64,000 nucleotides of DNA from Natronococcus pandeyae (GTDB lineage Archaea > Halobacteriota > Halobacteria > Halobacteriales > Natrialbaceae), in assembly GCF_008122205.1 (NCBI RefSeq), contig NZ_PHNJ01000006.1, forward strand, positions 62,001 through 126,000, given 5' to 3'. The notes beneath the pieces are model-generated. The model was not told the origin of the DNA. It worked only from the letters and a program-made list of their open reading frames with translations, and did no database searches. Made by a program: the position numbers and the translations under genes. Of this stretch, positions 1-8,653 are shown piece after piece (the stretch's first letter is position 1; every line of letters starts with the position of its first letter).

Positions 1-264
1 CTCGAGGAGCCCCCGGAGATCACGACCGAGGTCGCCGCGATCGACCTCGACTACTCGACGCTCGGGCCCCGCTACGGCTCGAAAGTCGGCGACATCGACG
101 CCGGAATCGAGAGCGGCGAGTACGAGATCGACGACGACGCGGGCGTCCTGCGAGTCGCCGGCGAAGATCTCGAGGACGACGTGTTCGAGGTCGAACTCGA
201 GCGCACCTACTCGGGCGAGGGCGAGATGCTCGAGACCGACTCAGCGATCGTCATCCTCGAGTAA
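1..264 (+). CDS. valS: C-terminal fragment of a class I aminoacyl-tRNA synthetase, probably valyl-tRNA synthetase
   Basis: The reading frame is open from base 1 and ends at TAA 262-264, giving 87 residues; the 5' part lies outside the window. The fragment contains LGPRYGSKVGDI followed by a short strand-rich tail with YSGEGEM. This resembles, from memory, the C-terminal extension of haloarchaeal ValS that follows the anticodon-binding domain. ValS charges tRNA-Val in the cytoplasm. The catalytic HIGH and KMSKS motifs cannot be seen here, so the assignment rests on the tail alone; another class I synthetase such as IleS is possible. The next gene converges from the opposite strand 68 bp downstream. 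Confidence 0.55.
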   Translation, partial: LEEPPEITTEVAAIDLDYSTLGPRYGSKVGDIDAGIESGEYEIDDDAGVLRVAGEDLEDDVFEVELERTYSGEGEMLETDSAIVILE

Positions 265-331
265 CGTCGCACAATTCGTTTTCTTCCGAGTGTTCGTCTG
301 GTTCGTTCGGGGCAGCCGCGTTTCGCGATCC

Positions 332-1336
332 TCAGTCGGTCGTCAGGTTCTCCTCTCGCCACGTGGCCGTCGCCGTAACCCGGTCGCCGTCGACGTCGAC
401 CGACTGCTCGTCCCCGGAGGCGCCGAGAAGCTCCTCGAGCGCGGCCTCGTCCGGCTCGTCGACGACCGCCGCGAACTCGCCGGTGGACGTCTCCTCGTCT
501 TCGACGGCGAGCGACGAGACGATCGCCTCGGCGTCCTCGAGTTCGTCGAACCCGAAGTCGACGAGCCCCTCGCCGTTCGGCTGGGTGCCGGCTACGGGAC
601 CGTACTGCCCGACGGCAACGTCGCCCTCGCCGGCGCTCGAGACGACCCACTCGAACGCCCCGGATTCGTCCGTCGCCCGTTCGACGTCGCCCGTCGAGGC
701 GCCGATGGTCGTCTCGAGCGTCGCCGTCGGCTCGCCGTCCTCGCCGTCGACGACCACGAGCGCGTCGCTGTCGACGGCGACCGCTGCGTCGGTATCGCCC
801 TCGACCGGCGTGTAGACGTCGTACCCGCCGATATCGTCCGTCCGTTCGAGCTGGCGGATGAACTCGGCTTCCGGCTCGGCGGTGAGCCGGGCGTCGATTT
901 CTTCGGTGACCATCTCCCCGGTCACGACGAACGCGTCGTCGGTCAGCAGCAGTCCCTCGACGGTCGACTCGAACTCGTCGTCGACGTCGAGCAGCCTGCC
1001 GAGTCTGTACTGGGCGAGGTCGAGTCCGACGAAGAAGTACGCCCGGAGCAGCCCGTCCGATACGGGCGCGATCATCGGATCCGCCCGGAACTCCTCGGGG
1101 ACTTCTTCGTCCGGCCCCGCCTCCTCGAGTTCGTCGCCGACGAACCCCTCGAGGGCCGCCCAGTCGACGTGGACGAACTCGAGTCCGCCGTCGTCGATCG
1201 TGAGCCACCGACTGTATGTCGGGAGCTCGTCGCCCTCCTCCTGTGCACTGACTGGAAGACAACCTGCGGTTCCGACGGCGGCCACCGTCGCCGTTGCGCC
1301 CGCGAGCCCGAGCAGTTCACGTCGACCGAGTGTCAT
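332..1336 (-). CDS. Tat-exported lipoprotein of unknown function
   Basis: A 334-residue protein beginning with a twin-arginine signal (GRRELLGLAG) and ending its signal peptide in a lipobox, TAGC, so it is probably exported folded and lipid-anchored outside the membrane. The mature part is acidic and has no recognised enzyme motif. Its second half (around GGYDVY, then a GD-ER motif and a final DGDRVTATA strand) aligns with the lipoprotein at 59568-60443, so the two are divergent paralogues. It stands alone between a converging synthetase gene and a co-oriented ABC exporter operon 112 bp upstream. No function is proposed. Confidence 0.85.
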   Translation of the reverse strand: MTLGRRELLGLAGATATVAAVGTAGCLPVSAQEEGDELPTYSRWLTIDDGGLEFVHVDWAALEGFVGDELEEAGPDEEVPEEFRADPMIAPVSDGLLRAYFFVGLDLAQYRLGRLLDVDDEFESTVEGLLLTDDAFVVTGEMVTEEIDARLTAEPEAEFIRQLERTDDIGGYDVYTPVEGDTDAAVAVDSDALVVVDGEDGEPTATLETTIGASTGDVERATDESGAFEWVVSSAGEGDVAVGQYGPVAGTQPNGEGLVDFGFDELEDAEAIVSSLAVEDEETSTGEFAAVVDEPDEAALEELLGASGDEQSVDVDGDRVTATATWREENLTTD

Positions 1337-1448
1337 TACACGCCAGCACGCGTTCGATTTGGATATAGCCCGTCCCCTCGTTCATCGCCGGCTGACTGTC
1401 GGCGTTGCAGATTTGGCCCTGGTGGTCCTCGAGGTGAGAGACGCGGAT

Positions 1449-2231
1449 TCAGATGTCTCGTCGTGTGAAGACGAAGACGGCGACGGCCACCAGAACGAGA
1501 AACGCTGCGAGGAGAATCCCGGCGTCACCGAACGCGTACTCCTCGTGGACGAGAATCGCCGTGTGGTCGTAGTATCGACTCGGCGCTGCGGCGCCGACCC
1601 ACTCGAAATCCGGGTCGATTCTCGAGACGCCTTCGACCAGCCACAGTACGACCACCAGGCCGAGGGCTGCCGCCCTGGCGGTTCGCACCCTGTCGACGAC
1701 GACGGACGCCACGAGACCGGTGGCCGCGCAGACGAGCAGATAGGGAACCGAGAGCAGGTGGACCATCGCGAGCGCGACGGGGTTGAACGCCTCGCCGATG
1801 AGGATCGCACCGACGTAGACGATGAGCGCAACCCCGACGTTCAACGCGACCAGGGGAACCCACAGAGCGCCGACCTTCTGGAGTACCACGGACTCACGAG
1901 AGATCGGATTGGAGAGGATGAGATCCATCCGCCGGTCCTGAACGTCCCTCGCGATCAGGCCGGCCCCGATGTACGCGAAGTAGATCCCGAGAAGGAGGAC
2001 CCAAAAGAAGGAGTATATTTCGGCGGCGATGAAGCCCTCGATCGTGTGCAGTTCTTCGATCCGGAACAGTTCGAACATGAATCCCGGGAACGCTTCCTCG
2101 AGCACGTCCATCTCCTCCTGGATACCTGGGAACATCGAGAAGTAGAGGGCCGAAAGCAGGGCGAACACGGCGATCAGCACGACCGAGCCGCGGACCCGCT
2201 TTCTGGACTCGATTCGGAGAATGGCCGTCAT
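1449..2231 (-). CDS. ABC-2 type transporter permease (copy 2 of a tandem pair)
   Basis: A 260-residue integral membrane protein with about six hydrophobic segments and the ABC-2 permease layout: a cytoplasmic N-terminus (MTAILRIES), TM1, a long extracellular loop with EELHTIEGF, and the coupling segment DRRMDLILSNPISR before the remaining helices. It is the last gene of an operon starting with the ATPase at 3992. It has the same length as, and extensive identity to, the permease immediately upstream, including the final RRDI, so the pair arose by tandem duplication. The two may form a heterodimeric channel. The substrate cannot be read from the sequence. Confidence 0.88.
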   Translation of the reverse strand: MTAILRIESRKRVRGSVVLIAVFALLSALYFSMFPGIQEEMDVLEEAFPGFMFELFRIEELHTIEGFIAAEIYSFFWVLLLGIYFAYIGAGLIARDVQDRRMDLILSNPISRESVVLQKVGALWVPLVALNVGVALIVYVGAILIGEAFNPVALAMVHLLSVPYLLVCAATGLVASVVVDRVRTARAAALGLVVVLWLVEGVSRIDPDFEWVGAAAPSRYYDHTAILVHEEYAFGDAGILLAAFLVLVAVAVFVFTRRDI

Positions 2232-2271
2232 AGCGTCACCTCCAGCCGATCCCTCGTGCGGTCGACGCTCA

Positions 2272-3054
2272 TCAGATATCCCTCCGTGCGAAGATGAAGA
2301 CGGCCATGCCCAGCAGGAGGAGAAAGACCGCGAGGAGAATCCCGGCGTCGAGAAGCGCGTACTCCTCGTGGACGAGGATCGCCGTCGGATCGTAGTACCG
2401 ACTCGGTGTGAGGTCGCCGACCCACTCGAAATCGGGATTCATGTGAGAGAGGCCGTCGACCAGCCAGAGGATGAACACCAGCCCCAGTGCGGAGGCCTGG
2501 GCGGTCTCCACTCGATCGAGGACGACGGAAAAAACGATGCCGATGCCGGCACAGACGAGCAGGTAGGGGACGCCGAGCAGGTGCACCATCGCGAGGGGAA
2601 CGAGATCGATTGACTCACCGAGGAGGTGCGCACCGGTGAGTAGAACGGCCAGCAGGGCGAGATTCAACACGACCAGGGGAAGCCACAAGGCCCCCACCTT
2701 CTGGAGCACTACGGACTCGCGAGAGACCGGATTAGCGAGAACGAGGTCCATCCGACGCGTGCGGATATCGTCCGAGATCATCCCCGCACTGATGTACGCA
2801 AAATAGATTCCGGCGAGGAGTATCCAGATGAACGGAAAGATATAGCCGCCGACGAAGCCCTCGATCGTGTGCAGTTCTTCGATCCCCAGGAGTTGGAGTA
2901 TGTACTCCGGGTACACTTCCTCGAACAGTTCCGCTTCTTCCTGAATGCTCGGGAAGACGACGAGAAAGAACGCCGAGAGCAGGACGAGCAGGCCGGTCAG
3001 GGTGAGCGTGCTACGGAGGTGTTTGCCCGACTCGTTGCGAAGGATGGCCGTCAT
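2272..3054 (-). CDS. ABC-2 type transporter permease (copy 1 of a tandem pair)
   Basis: A 260-residue paralogue of the following gene, with the same start (MTAILRNES), the same EELHTIEGF loop, the coupling segment TRRMDLVLANPVSR and the same C-terminus RRDI. About six transmembrane helices are visible. Its ATG overlaps the ATPase stop in an ATGA arrangement (3051-3054), showing translational coupling, and 40 bp separate it from the second permease. Known ABC-2 exporters work with two permease subunits and two ATPases, so a heterodimer of these copies is the simplest reading. The cargo is unknown. Confidence 0.88.
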   Translation of the reverse strand: MTAILRNESGKHLRSTLTLTGLLVLLSAFFLVVFPSIQEEAELFEEVYPEYILQLLGIEELHTIEGFVGGYIFPFIWILLAGIYFAYISAGMISDDIRTRRMDLVLANPVSRESVVLQKVGALWLPLVVLNLALLAVLLTGAHLLGESIDLVPLAMVHLLGVPYLLVCAGIGIVFSVVLDRVETAQASALGLVFILWLVDGLSHMNPDFEWVGDLTPSRYYDPTAILVHEEYALLDAGILLAVFLLLLGMAVFIFARRDI

Positions 3055-3992
3055 TCTCCCCCCACGAGGCCGTCGTCCCCGTAGTAGTGTTTGAAGATCT
3101 CGTCGAGTTGCGGATCACCGATCTCGACGTCTTCGAGTTCGTACTGGACGAGATGCTCCAGCAGCGCGGCCGGCTCGCCGGTGTAGGTGAACCGAACCGT
3201 CCGATCGACGACCTCGACGTCTATCATCTCCTCCGTGGTAAACCGCTGCTCGTCGACCGGCTCTGCCAGGTGAACGCGAACCTGCTTTCCGCCCCGTTTG
3301 AGCAAGTCGTCGATGTCCTCGAGGGCGACCAGTTCACCCTCCCGGATAATACCGACTCGATCGCACACGCGCTGCACCTCGCTGAGGACGTGCGACGAAA
3401 AGAAGATCGTCTTTCCAGCGTCGCGTTCCTCCTCGAGGAACAGGTGCATCCGGTCTTGCTTGAGCGGGTCCAGTCCGGACGTCGGTTCGTCCAGAATGAC
3501 GAGATCCGGATCGTGCATGAACGCCTGCACGATCCCGAGCATCCGCTTGTTCCCGTGTGAGTAGGTTTCGATCGATTTGTCGAGCGGCGGCCGAAACAGC
3601 TCCAGTAACTCGTCCCGTCGTTCGTCTCCGCGCATTCGAGCGAAGTAATCGAGCGCCTGGCGACCGGTGAGTCGCTCCTCGAAGCCGAGCGTGTCCGGCA
3701 GATACCCGACGTTGGCTTTCGCCTCGGTGAGCGCTCGTCGATCGCGGATGTCTTCGCCGAGTACTTCGGCGGTGCCCGAGGTCGGTTTGATGAGTCCGAG
3801 CAGCAGCCGAATCGTCGTGGTCTTACCCGCCCCGTTCGGGCCGAGGTAGCCGAATATCTCACCGGCCTCGACGTCGAAGCTGATCCCGTCGTTAGCGGTA
3901 ACGTCACCGTAGCGTTTGGTGAGACTGTCCAGCCTGATCGTCGCCTCGTCGTGGTCCGATTCGGTTTCGACGTCTTCGATCTGGGTACGCAT
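3051..3992 (-). CDS. ABC transporter ATP-binding protein
   Basis: A 313-residue exporter-type ATPase. Walker A is GPNGAGKTT, the Q-loop region has GYLPDTLGF, the signature is degenerate (YSHGNKRML in place of LSGGQ, usual in the ABC-2/CcmA group), Walker B is LVILDEPTSGLDP, and the switch His lies in FFSSHVLSEV. A C-terminal domain of about 90 residues follows. It is the first gene of the operon with the two permeases. The first 20 residues are a poorly conserved acidic leader, so a later start is possible. A TATA-like element read on the minus strand lies near 4064-4072. Confidence 0.92.
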   Translation of the reverse strand: MRTQIEDVETESDHDEATIRLDSLTKRYGDVTANDGISFDVEAGEIFGYLGPNGAGKTTTIRLLLGLIKPTSGTAEVLGEDIRDRRALTEAKANVGYLPDTLGFEERLTGRQALDYFARMRGDERRDELLELFRPPLDKSIETYSHGNKRMLGIVQAFMHDPDLVILDEPTSGLDPLKQDRMHLFLEEERDAGKTIFFSSHVLSEVQRVCDRVGIIREGELVALEDIDDLLKRGGKQVRVHLAEPVDEQRFTTEEMIDVEVVDRTVRFTYTGEPAALLEHLVQYELEDVEIGDPQLDEIFKHYYGDDGLVGGE

Positions 3993-4063
3993 GGTTCACC
4001 ACCTGTTTTGAAAACTCGCAGCGGAACGCGACGACCGCTACACGCGACACGACGCCTCGATCG

Positions 4064-4073
4064 TGTATAAAAA
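4064..4073 (-). promoter_or_regulatory. Probable TATA box for the ABC exporter operon
   Basis: An AT-rich stretch (ttttata on the minus strand) in otherwise GC-rich DNA, about 75 bp ahead of the ATPase start at 3992. Archaeal spacing would put transcription start near 4040 and leave an untranslated leader of about 50 nt. The rest of 3993-4438 shows no credible gene on either strand. Confidence 0.4.
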
Positions 4074-4438
4074 TGTTTGTGGGATTACATACTATTCTGA
4101 CGAGGTGAGAGTGTGGGTTTCGGACACGTCTCGCAAGAACAGACACAGGCCCTGTCACGGTCGATCACTTCGTCGTGACCTCCACCTCGAGCAGTTCGGC
4201 GAGACGTCCGCGCTGTTCGCGCTTCGAGTGGGGTGTTCGACTGTCCCCTAGCTTGTGGTTTTCCCTAAACTCCCAGATATAGTTCACAGATACGGGACGT
4301 ACTCGAGAACTGCCCACTATCTGCCCAGTAATAGAAAGTATATGTAGGGTGGCGCGCAACGGTCGGCTGTGCTCTGCTGAAGGTGACCAATGCTGACACG
4401 TTGGCCCTTGCTGTGTAAGCCGAGTACGGAGCACACCA

Positions 4439-4792
4439 ATGACGACAGAAATCACACACGGAGACGCATCCGACACGCACGCTACTCTCTCACCAACCAC
4501 TGTCTTCGAGTTGCTTCTCGACGAACGCCGCCGGCACGCACTGTATTATCTCTCTCGACACGTCGGAGCGGTATCGATCGAGGAACTCGTCGACGGCGTC
4601 GCGCGGATGGACGGCAAGCCGACACGGCAGCGACTCGACGCACTCGCGGTCGAGTTCCACCACAATCACCTGGATCGGCTGGCCGAGGCGGGTGTGTTGC
4701 GATACGACCGGGACGCTGAAACGGTCGAACGACGTCCGACAGCGCGAGCGCTCGATCCCCATCTCGAACTCGTCTACGGTGAGGGCCTGTAG
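4439..4792 (+). CDS. Winged-helix regulatory protein, DUF7344 type
   Basis: A 117-residue protein with the usual haloarchaeal pattern of this family: a start helix (LSPTTVFELLLDERRR), then ALYYLSRH, a middle helix EELVDGVARM, and the recognition-helix region HHNHLDRLAEAGVLRYDRD. Such proteins are single winged helices predicted to bind DNA; targets are unknown. The ATG is preceded by about 450 bp without genes containing AT-rich stretches near 4333-4345, so it probably has its own promoter. It converges on the membrane protein gene that ends at 4804. The family name is from memory. Confidence 0.75.
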   Translation: MTTEITHGDASDTHATLSPTTVFELLLDERRRHALYYLSRHVGAVSIEELVDGVARMDGKPTRQRLDALAVEFHHNHLDRLAEAGVLRYDRDAETVERRPTARALDPHLELVYGEGL

Positions 4793-4803
4793 GGGCGAGC
4801 GAA

Positions 4804-5505
4804 TCAGCGGTCGGCGGTTCGTTCACGGACAGCCTCGCACTTTTTGACCCGCGTCGCGAGCGCGAGAAACAGCGCGAGGAGTACGAACGTCGTTTCGCCC
4901 GCGGCGATGACGCCCAGCGCGTCGGCCCCGAGGAACATCGGTTCGTCTCGCGGAACGGGGATGACAGTGTGATGGGGATCTCCGACGATCGGGATGTGAT
5001 AGTCGACGACCAGGTTGCTGGTGTACCAGACGAGCGCGACGGCGACGCCCCAGACGGGAAAGTCGGTAATCCGGTGGAGGACGTACGCCTGGACGACCAT
5101 CCCGAGGTGACTCCAGAAGAGGAACTGGTACATCAGGAAATCCGTCTGAGCCAGGTAGGTCTCGTGGAAGACGAGCAGCGTATAGGGCGTCCACAGGCCG
5201 AGGACGATGTTTCCGAAGAAGGCGAGCGCGGTCAGCCATGGCTGCTCGTGACCGAGTTTCCACGCCGCGATCGCGAGCGCGATGAACAGCGTCGCCAGCG
5301 GGCTATCCGGCACCCACGGCCACATCACCGTCGGTGTCGCGGCGAACTGGCCGGAGTAGTACCAGAAACCGAAGGCCGTCCCGCCGAGGTTGATCGCCAC
5401 GATGAGCCACGCGAACCGCAGTCCGAGGTCTTCGATCGTCTTCGGGAGGGGAGCGAGGTAGCTCGGCAACGGGTCACGGTCGGGCAGCCCAGTCGGCGCG
5501 GTCAT
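4804..5505 (-). CDS. DUF1405-type multispanning membrane protein
   Basis: A 233-residue protein with about six or seven hydrophobic helices. It carries features of the DUF1405 family: an N-terminal INLGGTAFGFWYY segment, WVPDSPLATLF after the first helix, and a late VDYHIPIVG loop. I place the start at ATG 5505 (MTAPTGL) because the upstream extension is basic, poorly conserved in type and overlaps the divergent gene's promoter region. The function of the family is unknown. It converges with the DUF7344 gene and diverges from the decarboxylase-like gene at 5608. Confidence 0.75.
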   Translation of the reverse strand: MTAPTGLPDRDPLPSYLAPLPKTIEDLGLRFAWLIVAINLGGTAFGFWYYSGQFAATPTVMWPWVPDSPLATLFIALAIAAWKLGHEQPWLTALAFFGNIVLGLWTPYTLLVFHETYLAQTDFLMYQFLFWSHLGMVVQAYVLHRITDFPVWGVAVALVWYTSNLVVDYHIPIVGDPHHTVIPVPRDEPMFLGADALGVIAAGETTFVLLALFLALATRVKKCEAVRERTADR

Positions 5506-5607
5506 CGTTCGTATCCGGCGCGACGAACGGGGAACGCAAAATGGTAGCGGTTGTCGCCGCCTATAGACACCCACAGCGATACAGTACTCGTCACCGTTCG
5601 ATCAGCT

Positions 5608-6378
5608 ATGACAGTTGCGACCGACGATCGGGAACAGTGGAAACTCTCGACGGGCCACACGGTTTCGCTCCCGCTCGAGCTTTCGTATACGCTGGGTGGC
5701 GTAACCGTCCCGGCCTGGCGCGAGCGCCTCGAGTCGCTTCTCCCGGACGCGCTCTCTTCGCTGGCGATCGCACCGGGCGTCGGCTGCGTTTCGCTCGTCG
5801 GCATCCAGTATCACCGCGTCGGTAGCGCCGAACCCGGCTTCGAGCCCTACGACGAGTTCGCGGTCATCGTTCCCGCGGTCCGCGGGAGCCGAACCGATCT
5901 GCCGTTCGGACAACTCGCCGACGGCGAGGTGGGCGGCTACGTCCACTGGCTGCCCGTGACGACCGACGCGTCGGTCGCGCTCGGTCGCGAGATCTGGGGG
6001 TATCCGAAGGAGCGGGCACCCATCACCGTGACGGACGGCCCGCGCGGCGTTCGAACCGTGGTCGGTGACGCCGACTCGAGCGAGGACGTGATCAGACTCG
6101 AGGTTACTCGGCCCCGAACCGCCGTCCCGTTACAGGACGTAACGCTCTCGAGTTTCACGACCCGCGACGGCGAACTGCTCCGGTCACGGATGGAACTCCG
6201 CGGCGAAATTTCGATCGGCCCGCCGATCGGAACACACCTCGAAGTCATACCGAATCTGGCATCGGAACTCGGATTGTGGCGGCGACCGCTCGTCCGGATG
6301 ACGGGTTCACGCGTTCGCGCACGGTTGTTCGACGGCGAGTCAGTAGCGACGCCGACGCCCGCGAAACCGGATCGCTGA
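5608..6378 (+). CDS. Acetoacetate decarboxylase-family protein
   Basis: A 256-residue protein (start ATG 5608, MTVATDDREQ). The core contains YDEFAVIVP, then GREIWGYPKERAP, which matches the family segment carrying the active-site lysine of acetoacetate decarboxylase, and a final strand-rich half. Bona fide members decarboxylate acetoacetate through a Schiff base; many haloarchaeal relatives are uncharacterised, so the substrate is open. It lies alone between a divergent membrane protein gene and pdxS. A further in-frame ATG-like start at 5551 would add 19 atypical residues and was not used. Confidence 0.75.
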   Translation: MTVATDDREQWKLSTGHTVSLPLELSYTLGGVTVPAWRERLESLLPDALSSLAIAPGVGCVSLVGIQYHRVGSAEPGFEPYDEFAVIVPAVRGSRTDLPFGQLADGEVGGYVHWLPVTTDASVALGREIWGYPKERAPITVTDGPRGVRTVVGDADSSEDVIRLEVTRPRTAVPLQDVTLSSFTTRDGELLRSRMELRGEISIGPPIGTHLEVIPNLASELGLWRRPLVRMTGSRVRARLFDGESVATPTPAKPDR

Positions 6379-6480
6379 TGCTGAGAGCTACTCACGGGAC
6401 GAACCCGAGCCACCGACGACACGCCCCGAGTCCCGGTCTCAAAGGACACGCGTAAGTGGAGTGGGTCCTAACGCCACAGC

Positions 6481-7389
6481 ATGACCGAGAAGACCGATCT
6501 CGAGGAACTGCGACGTGGGACCGACCTCGTCAAGCGCGGTTTCGCCCAGATGCAGAAGGGCGGCGTCATCATGGACGTCGTCAACAAAGAGCAGGCCCGG
6601 ATCGCCGAGGACGCCGGCGCGGTCGCCGTCATGGCTCTCGAGGCCGTCCCCGCAGACATCCGCAAGCGCGGCGGCGTCGCCCGGATGGCCGACCCCGCGG
6701 ACGTCGCGGAGATCGTCGACGAAGTGTCGATCCCGGTGATGGGGAAGGCCCGTATCGGTCACACGAAGGAGGCCCAGATCCTCGAATCCGTCGGCGTCGA
6801 CATGATCGACGAGTCCGAGGTGCTCACCCCTGCCGACGACGCCTACCACATCGACAAGCGCGACTTCACCGCGCCGTTCGTCTGCGGTGCGCGAAACCTC
6901 GGCGAGGCCCTCCGTCGAATCAACGAGGGCGCGGCCATGATCCGCACCAAGGGCGAGGCCGGCACCGGCGACGTGAACCAGGCCGTCCACCACCAGCGGA
7001 CGATCAAGGGCGCGATCCGCGAACTCGAGGGGAAGAGCCACGAGGAACGCGAAGCCTTCGCCCGCGAGATCGAAGCGCCCGCAGAACTGGTCCACGAGAC
7101 CGCCGAGATGGGCCGGCTTCCGGTCGTCAACTTCGCCGCCGGCGGCATCGCGACGCCGGCCGACGCGGCGCTCATGATGCACCACGAGTGTGATGGGATC
7201 TTCGTCGGCAGCGGGATCTTCGGCGCCGAGAACCCGCCGGAGATGGGCGAGGCGATCGTCGAGGCGACGAACAACTGGGACGACCCCGAAACGCTCGCCG
7301 AGATCTCGAAGAACCTCGGCAAGGGAATGAAAGGCGACGCGAACGCCGACCTCGCCGAGGAAGAGAAACTGCAGGGCCGCGGCGTCTGA
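6481..7389 (+). CDS. pdxS: Pyridoxal 5'-phosphate synthase, PdxS subunit
   Basis: A 302-residue TIM-barrel protein of normal length. It shows [20 protein letters not shown], the [18 protein letters not shown] segment, the lysine in GKARIGH, and the C-terminal phosphate-binding [13 protein letters not shown] and FVGSGIF. PdxS joins ribose 5-phosphate, glyceraldehyde 3-phosphate and ammonia to make PLP, with ammonia delivered by the glutaminase PdxT. pdxT is not adjacent and must lie elsewhere. The ATG follows 100 bp of intergenic DNA. Confidence 0.97.
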   Translation: MTEKTDLEELRRGTDLVKRGFAQMQKGGVIMDVVNKEQARIAEDAGAVAVMALEAVPADIRKRGGVARMADPADVAEIVDEVSIPVMGKARIGHTKEAQILESVGVDMIDESEVLTPADDAYHIDKRDFTAPFVCGARNLGEALRRINEGAAMIRTKGEAGTGDVNQAVHHQRTIKGAIRELEGKSHEEREAFAREIEAPAELVHETAEMGRLPVVNFAAGGIATPADAALMMHHECDGIFVGSGIFGAENPPEMGEAIVEATNNWDDPETLAEISKNLGKGMKGDANADLAEEEKLQGRGV

Positions 7390-7486
7390 TCGGCAGTCGA
7401 CGAAATTTTCCTTGTATTCTACCGTTCTAGACCGGAGTAAAGCGGCAAGCACGTCCGTTTTCTCCGTGTACAGCCACCGCTTTCGT

Positions 7487-8266
7487 ATGAGTCACGCGAC
7501 GTCTCCGACCACCTTCGAACGGCTGTCCGATCAGGTCAAAACGGGAACCGAGCAGTTGCTCCAGGAAACCGAGACCGACGCATCGGACGAGACGCTGTCG
7601 ACGACGGCAGCCGAACTGTGGGACGTCGTCGAGGAAGTCGAAGACCTCCTCGAGACGATCGACCTCGAGAAGCTGCCGGATACCGTCGAGGTATCGGCGC
7701 TGCCCGATCTCCTCGACGTCGACGAACTCCCGAATGCGATCCGCGAGCACGATCCAGACCTGGCGCTGGACTTCAGCACGCTCCGACAGGCTATCAAACT
7801 GCGAGAGCTCTGGAATACGGTCGATCTCGCCGACTTCGCGAAGGAGAGCCGACAGCTCAAAGCCGAACTCGAGGACGTCGTCGGGCCCGACGCGCTCGAC
7901 TCGAGTGGCGACTCCGAGGCAGCAACCGAGGTCACGGAGTTCGTCGACGAGGTGAAGGGGGACGCGACGAACGCAGCGATGCAGCAGAAGGCCAAAAAGA
8001 GGGCGAAAACGGCTCGAAGAGGGGTCATCGAAGGCCACTCGAAGTTCGAGGAACTGTACGAATCGAACCAGCGCGGATCCGGCTACGCCGGCCGGCGCCC
8101 GGTCTCGAACAACCCGACGGCTGTCTCGTCGGTTCCCCACGGTCCGCTTCCGGCCGGCGTCTCCGCGAGAGTCTCGACCGTTCCGACGAACGTCCGCCAG
8201 TCCAAGGTCGACGCGCTTCCGCGGATCTACGGTCGCCGCTGGAAAGGCGCGACCAACCGTCCCTGA
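7487..8266 (+). CDS. Conserved haloarchaeal protein of unknown function
   Basis: A 259-residue soluble acidic protein. Residues from about 20 to 170 look largely helical (repeated acidic and leucine-rich segments such as WDVVEEVEDLLETIDLEKLP), while the last 80 residues are rich in Gly, Pro and Arg and look disordered, ending in a basic tail. I do not recognise a family. I place the start at ATG 7487 (MSHATS) because the frame upstream overlaps the promoter region. It is followed convergently by the membrane protein gene ending at 8292. Confidence 0.75.
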   Translation: MSHATSPTTFERLSDQVKTGTEQLLQETETDASDETLSTTAAELWDVVEEVEDLLETIDLEKLPDTVEVSALPDLLDVDELPNAIREHDPDLALDFSTLRQAIKLRELWNTVDLADFAKESRQLKAELEDVVGPDALDSSGDSEAATEVTEFVDEVKGDATNAAMQQKAKKRAKTARRGVIEGHSKFEELYESNQRGSGYAGRRPVSNNPTAVSSVPHGPLPAGVSARVSTVPTNVRQSKVDALPRIYGRRWKGATNRP

Positions 8267-8291
8267 TACTCCGGTCCGGAGAGTACCGTCG

Positions 8292-8642
8292 CTACCACCA
8301 CGTCTGCGGCGGCGGAACGAGTTCGATTCGAACGAGCCCGAGAAATACGAGATACGTTATCAGTGCACCACAGGCCAGCGACAGCACCGGCTCCGGTGCG
8401 AGGAGCGCGCCGACGGCCGCGATACCGATCGCGACCGCGAGCGACGTGAACTGGACGTCCCGTCGCTCCCAGTACCGGCGCACGAATTCGTACGCTCGAG
8501 CCGCGAGTAGTTCGAACGCGAGCGTCGCGAGGCCACCGACGAGCAGGAAGGACGGGGAGAGCGAGGCGTCGACGAGAACGGCGAAGCCGACGAAGACGGC
8601 CAGCGCGACGAGCGCGAGCGCGGCGTCGGTTCGTGTGCCCAT
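8292..8642 (-). CDS. Small four-helix membrane protein
   Basis: A 116-residue hydrophobic protein with about four transmembrane segments (ALALVALAVFVGFAVLV, FLLVGGLATLAFELL, SLAVAIGIAAVGALL, SLACGALITYLVFLGLV) and a basic loop YEFVRRYWERRD between the second and third. The start ATG at 8642 lies 11 bp beyond the thrB stop, so the two are probably cotranscribed. No family is recognised and no link with threonine metabolism is evident. Confidence 0.75.
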   Translation of the reverse strand: MGTRTDAALALVALAVFVGFAVLVDASLSPSFLLVGGLATLAFELLAARAYEFVRRYWERRDVQFTSLAVAIGIAAVGALLAPEPVLSLACGALITYLVFLGLVRIELVPPPQTWW

Positions 8643-8653
8643 TCGAATCCCGG

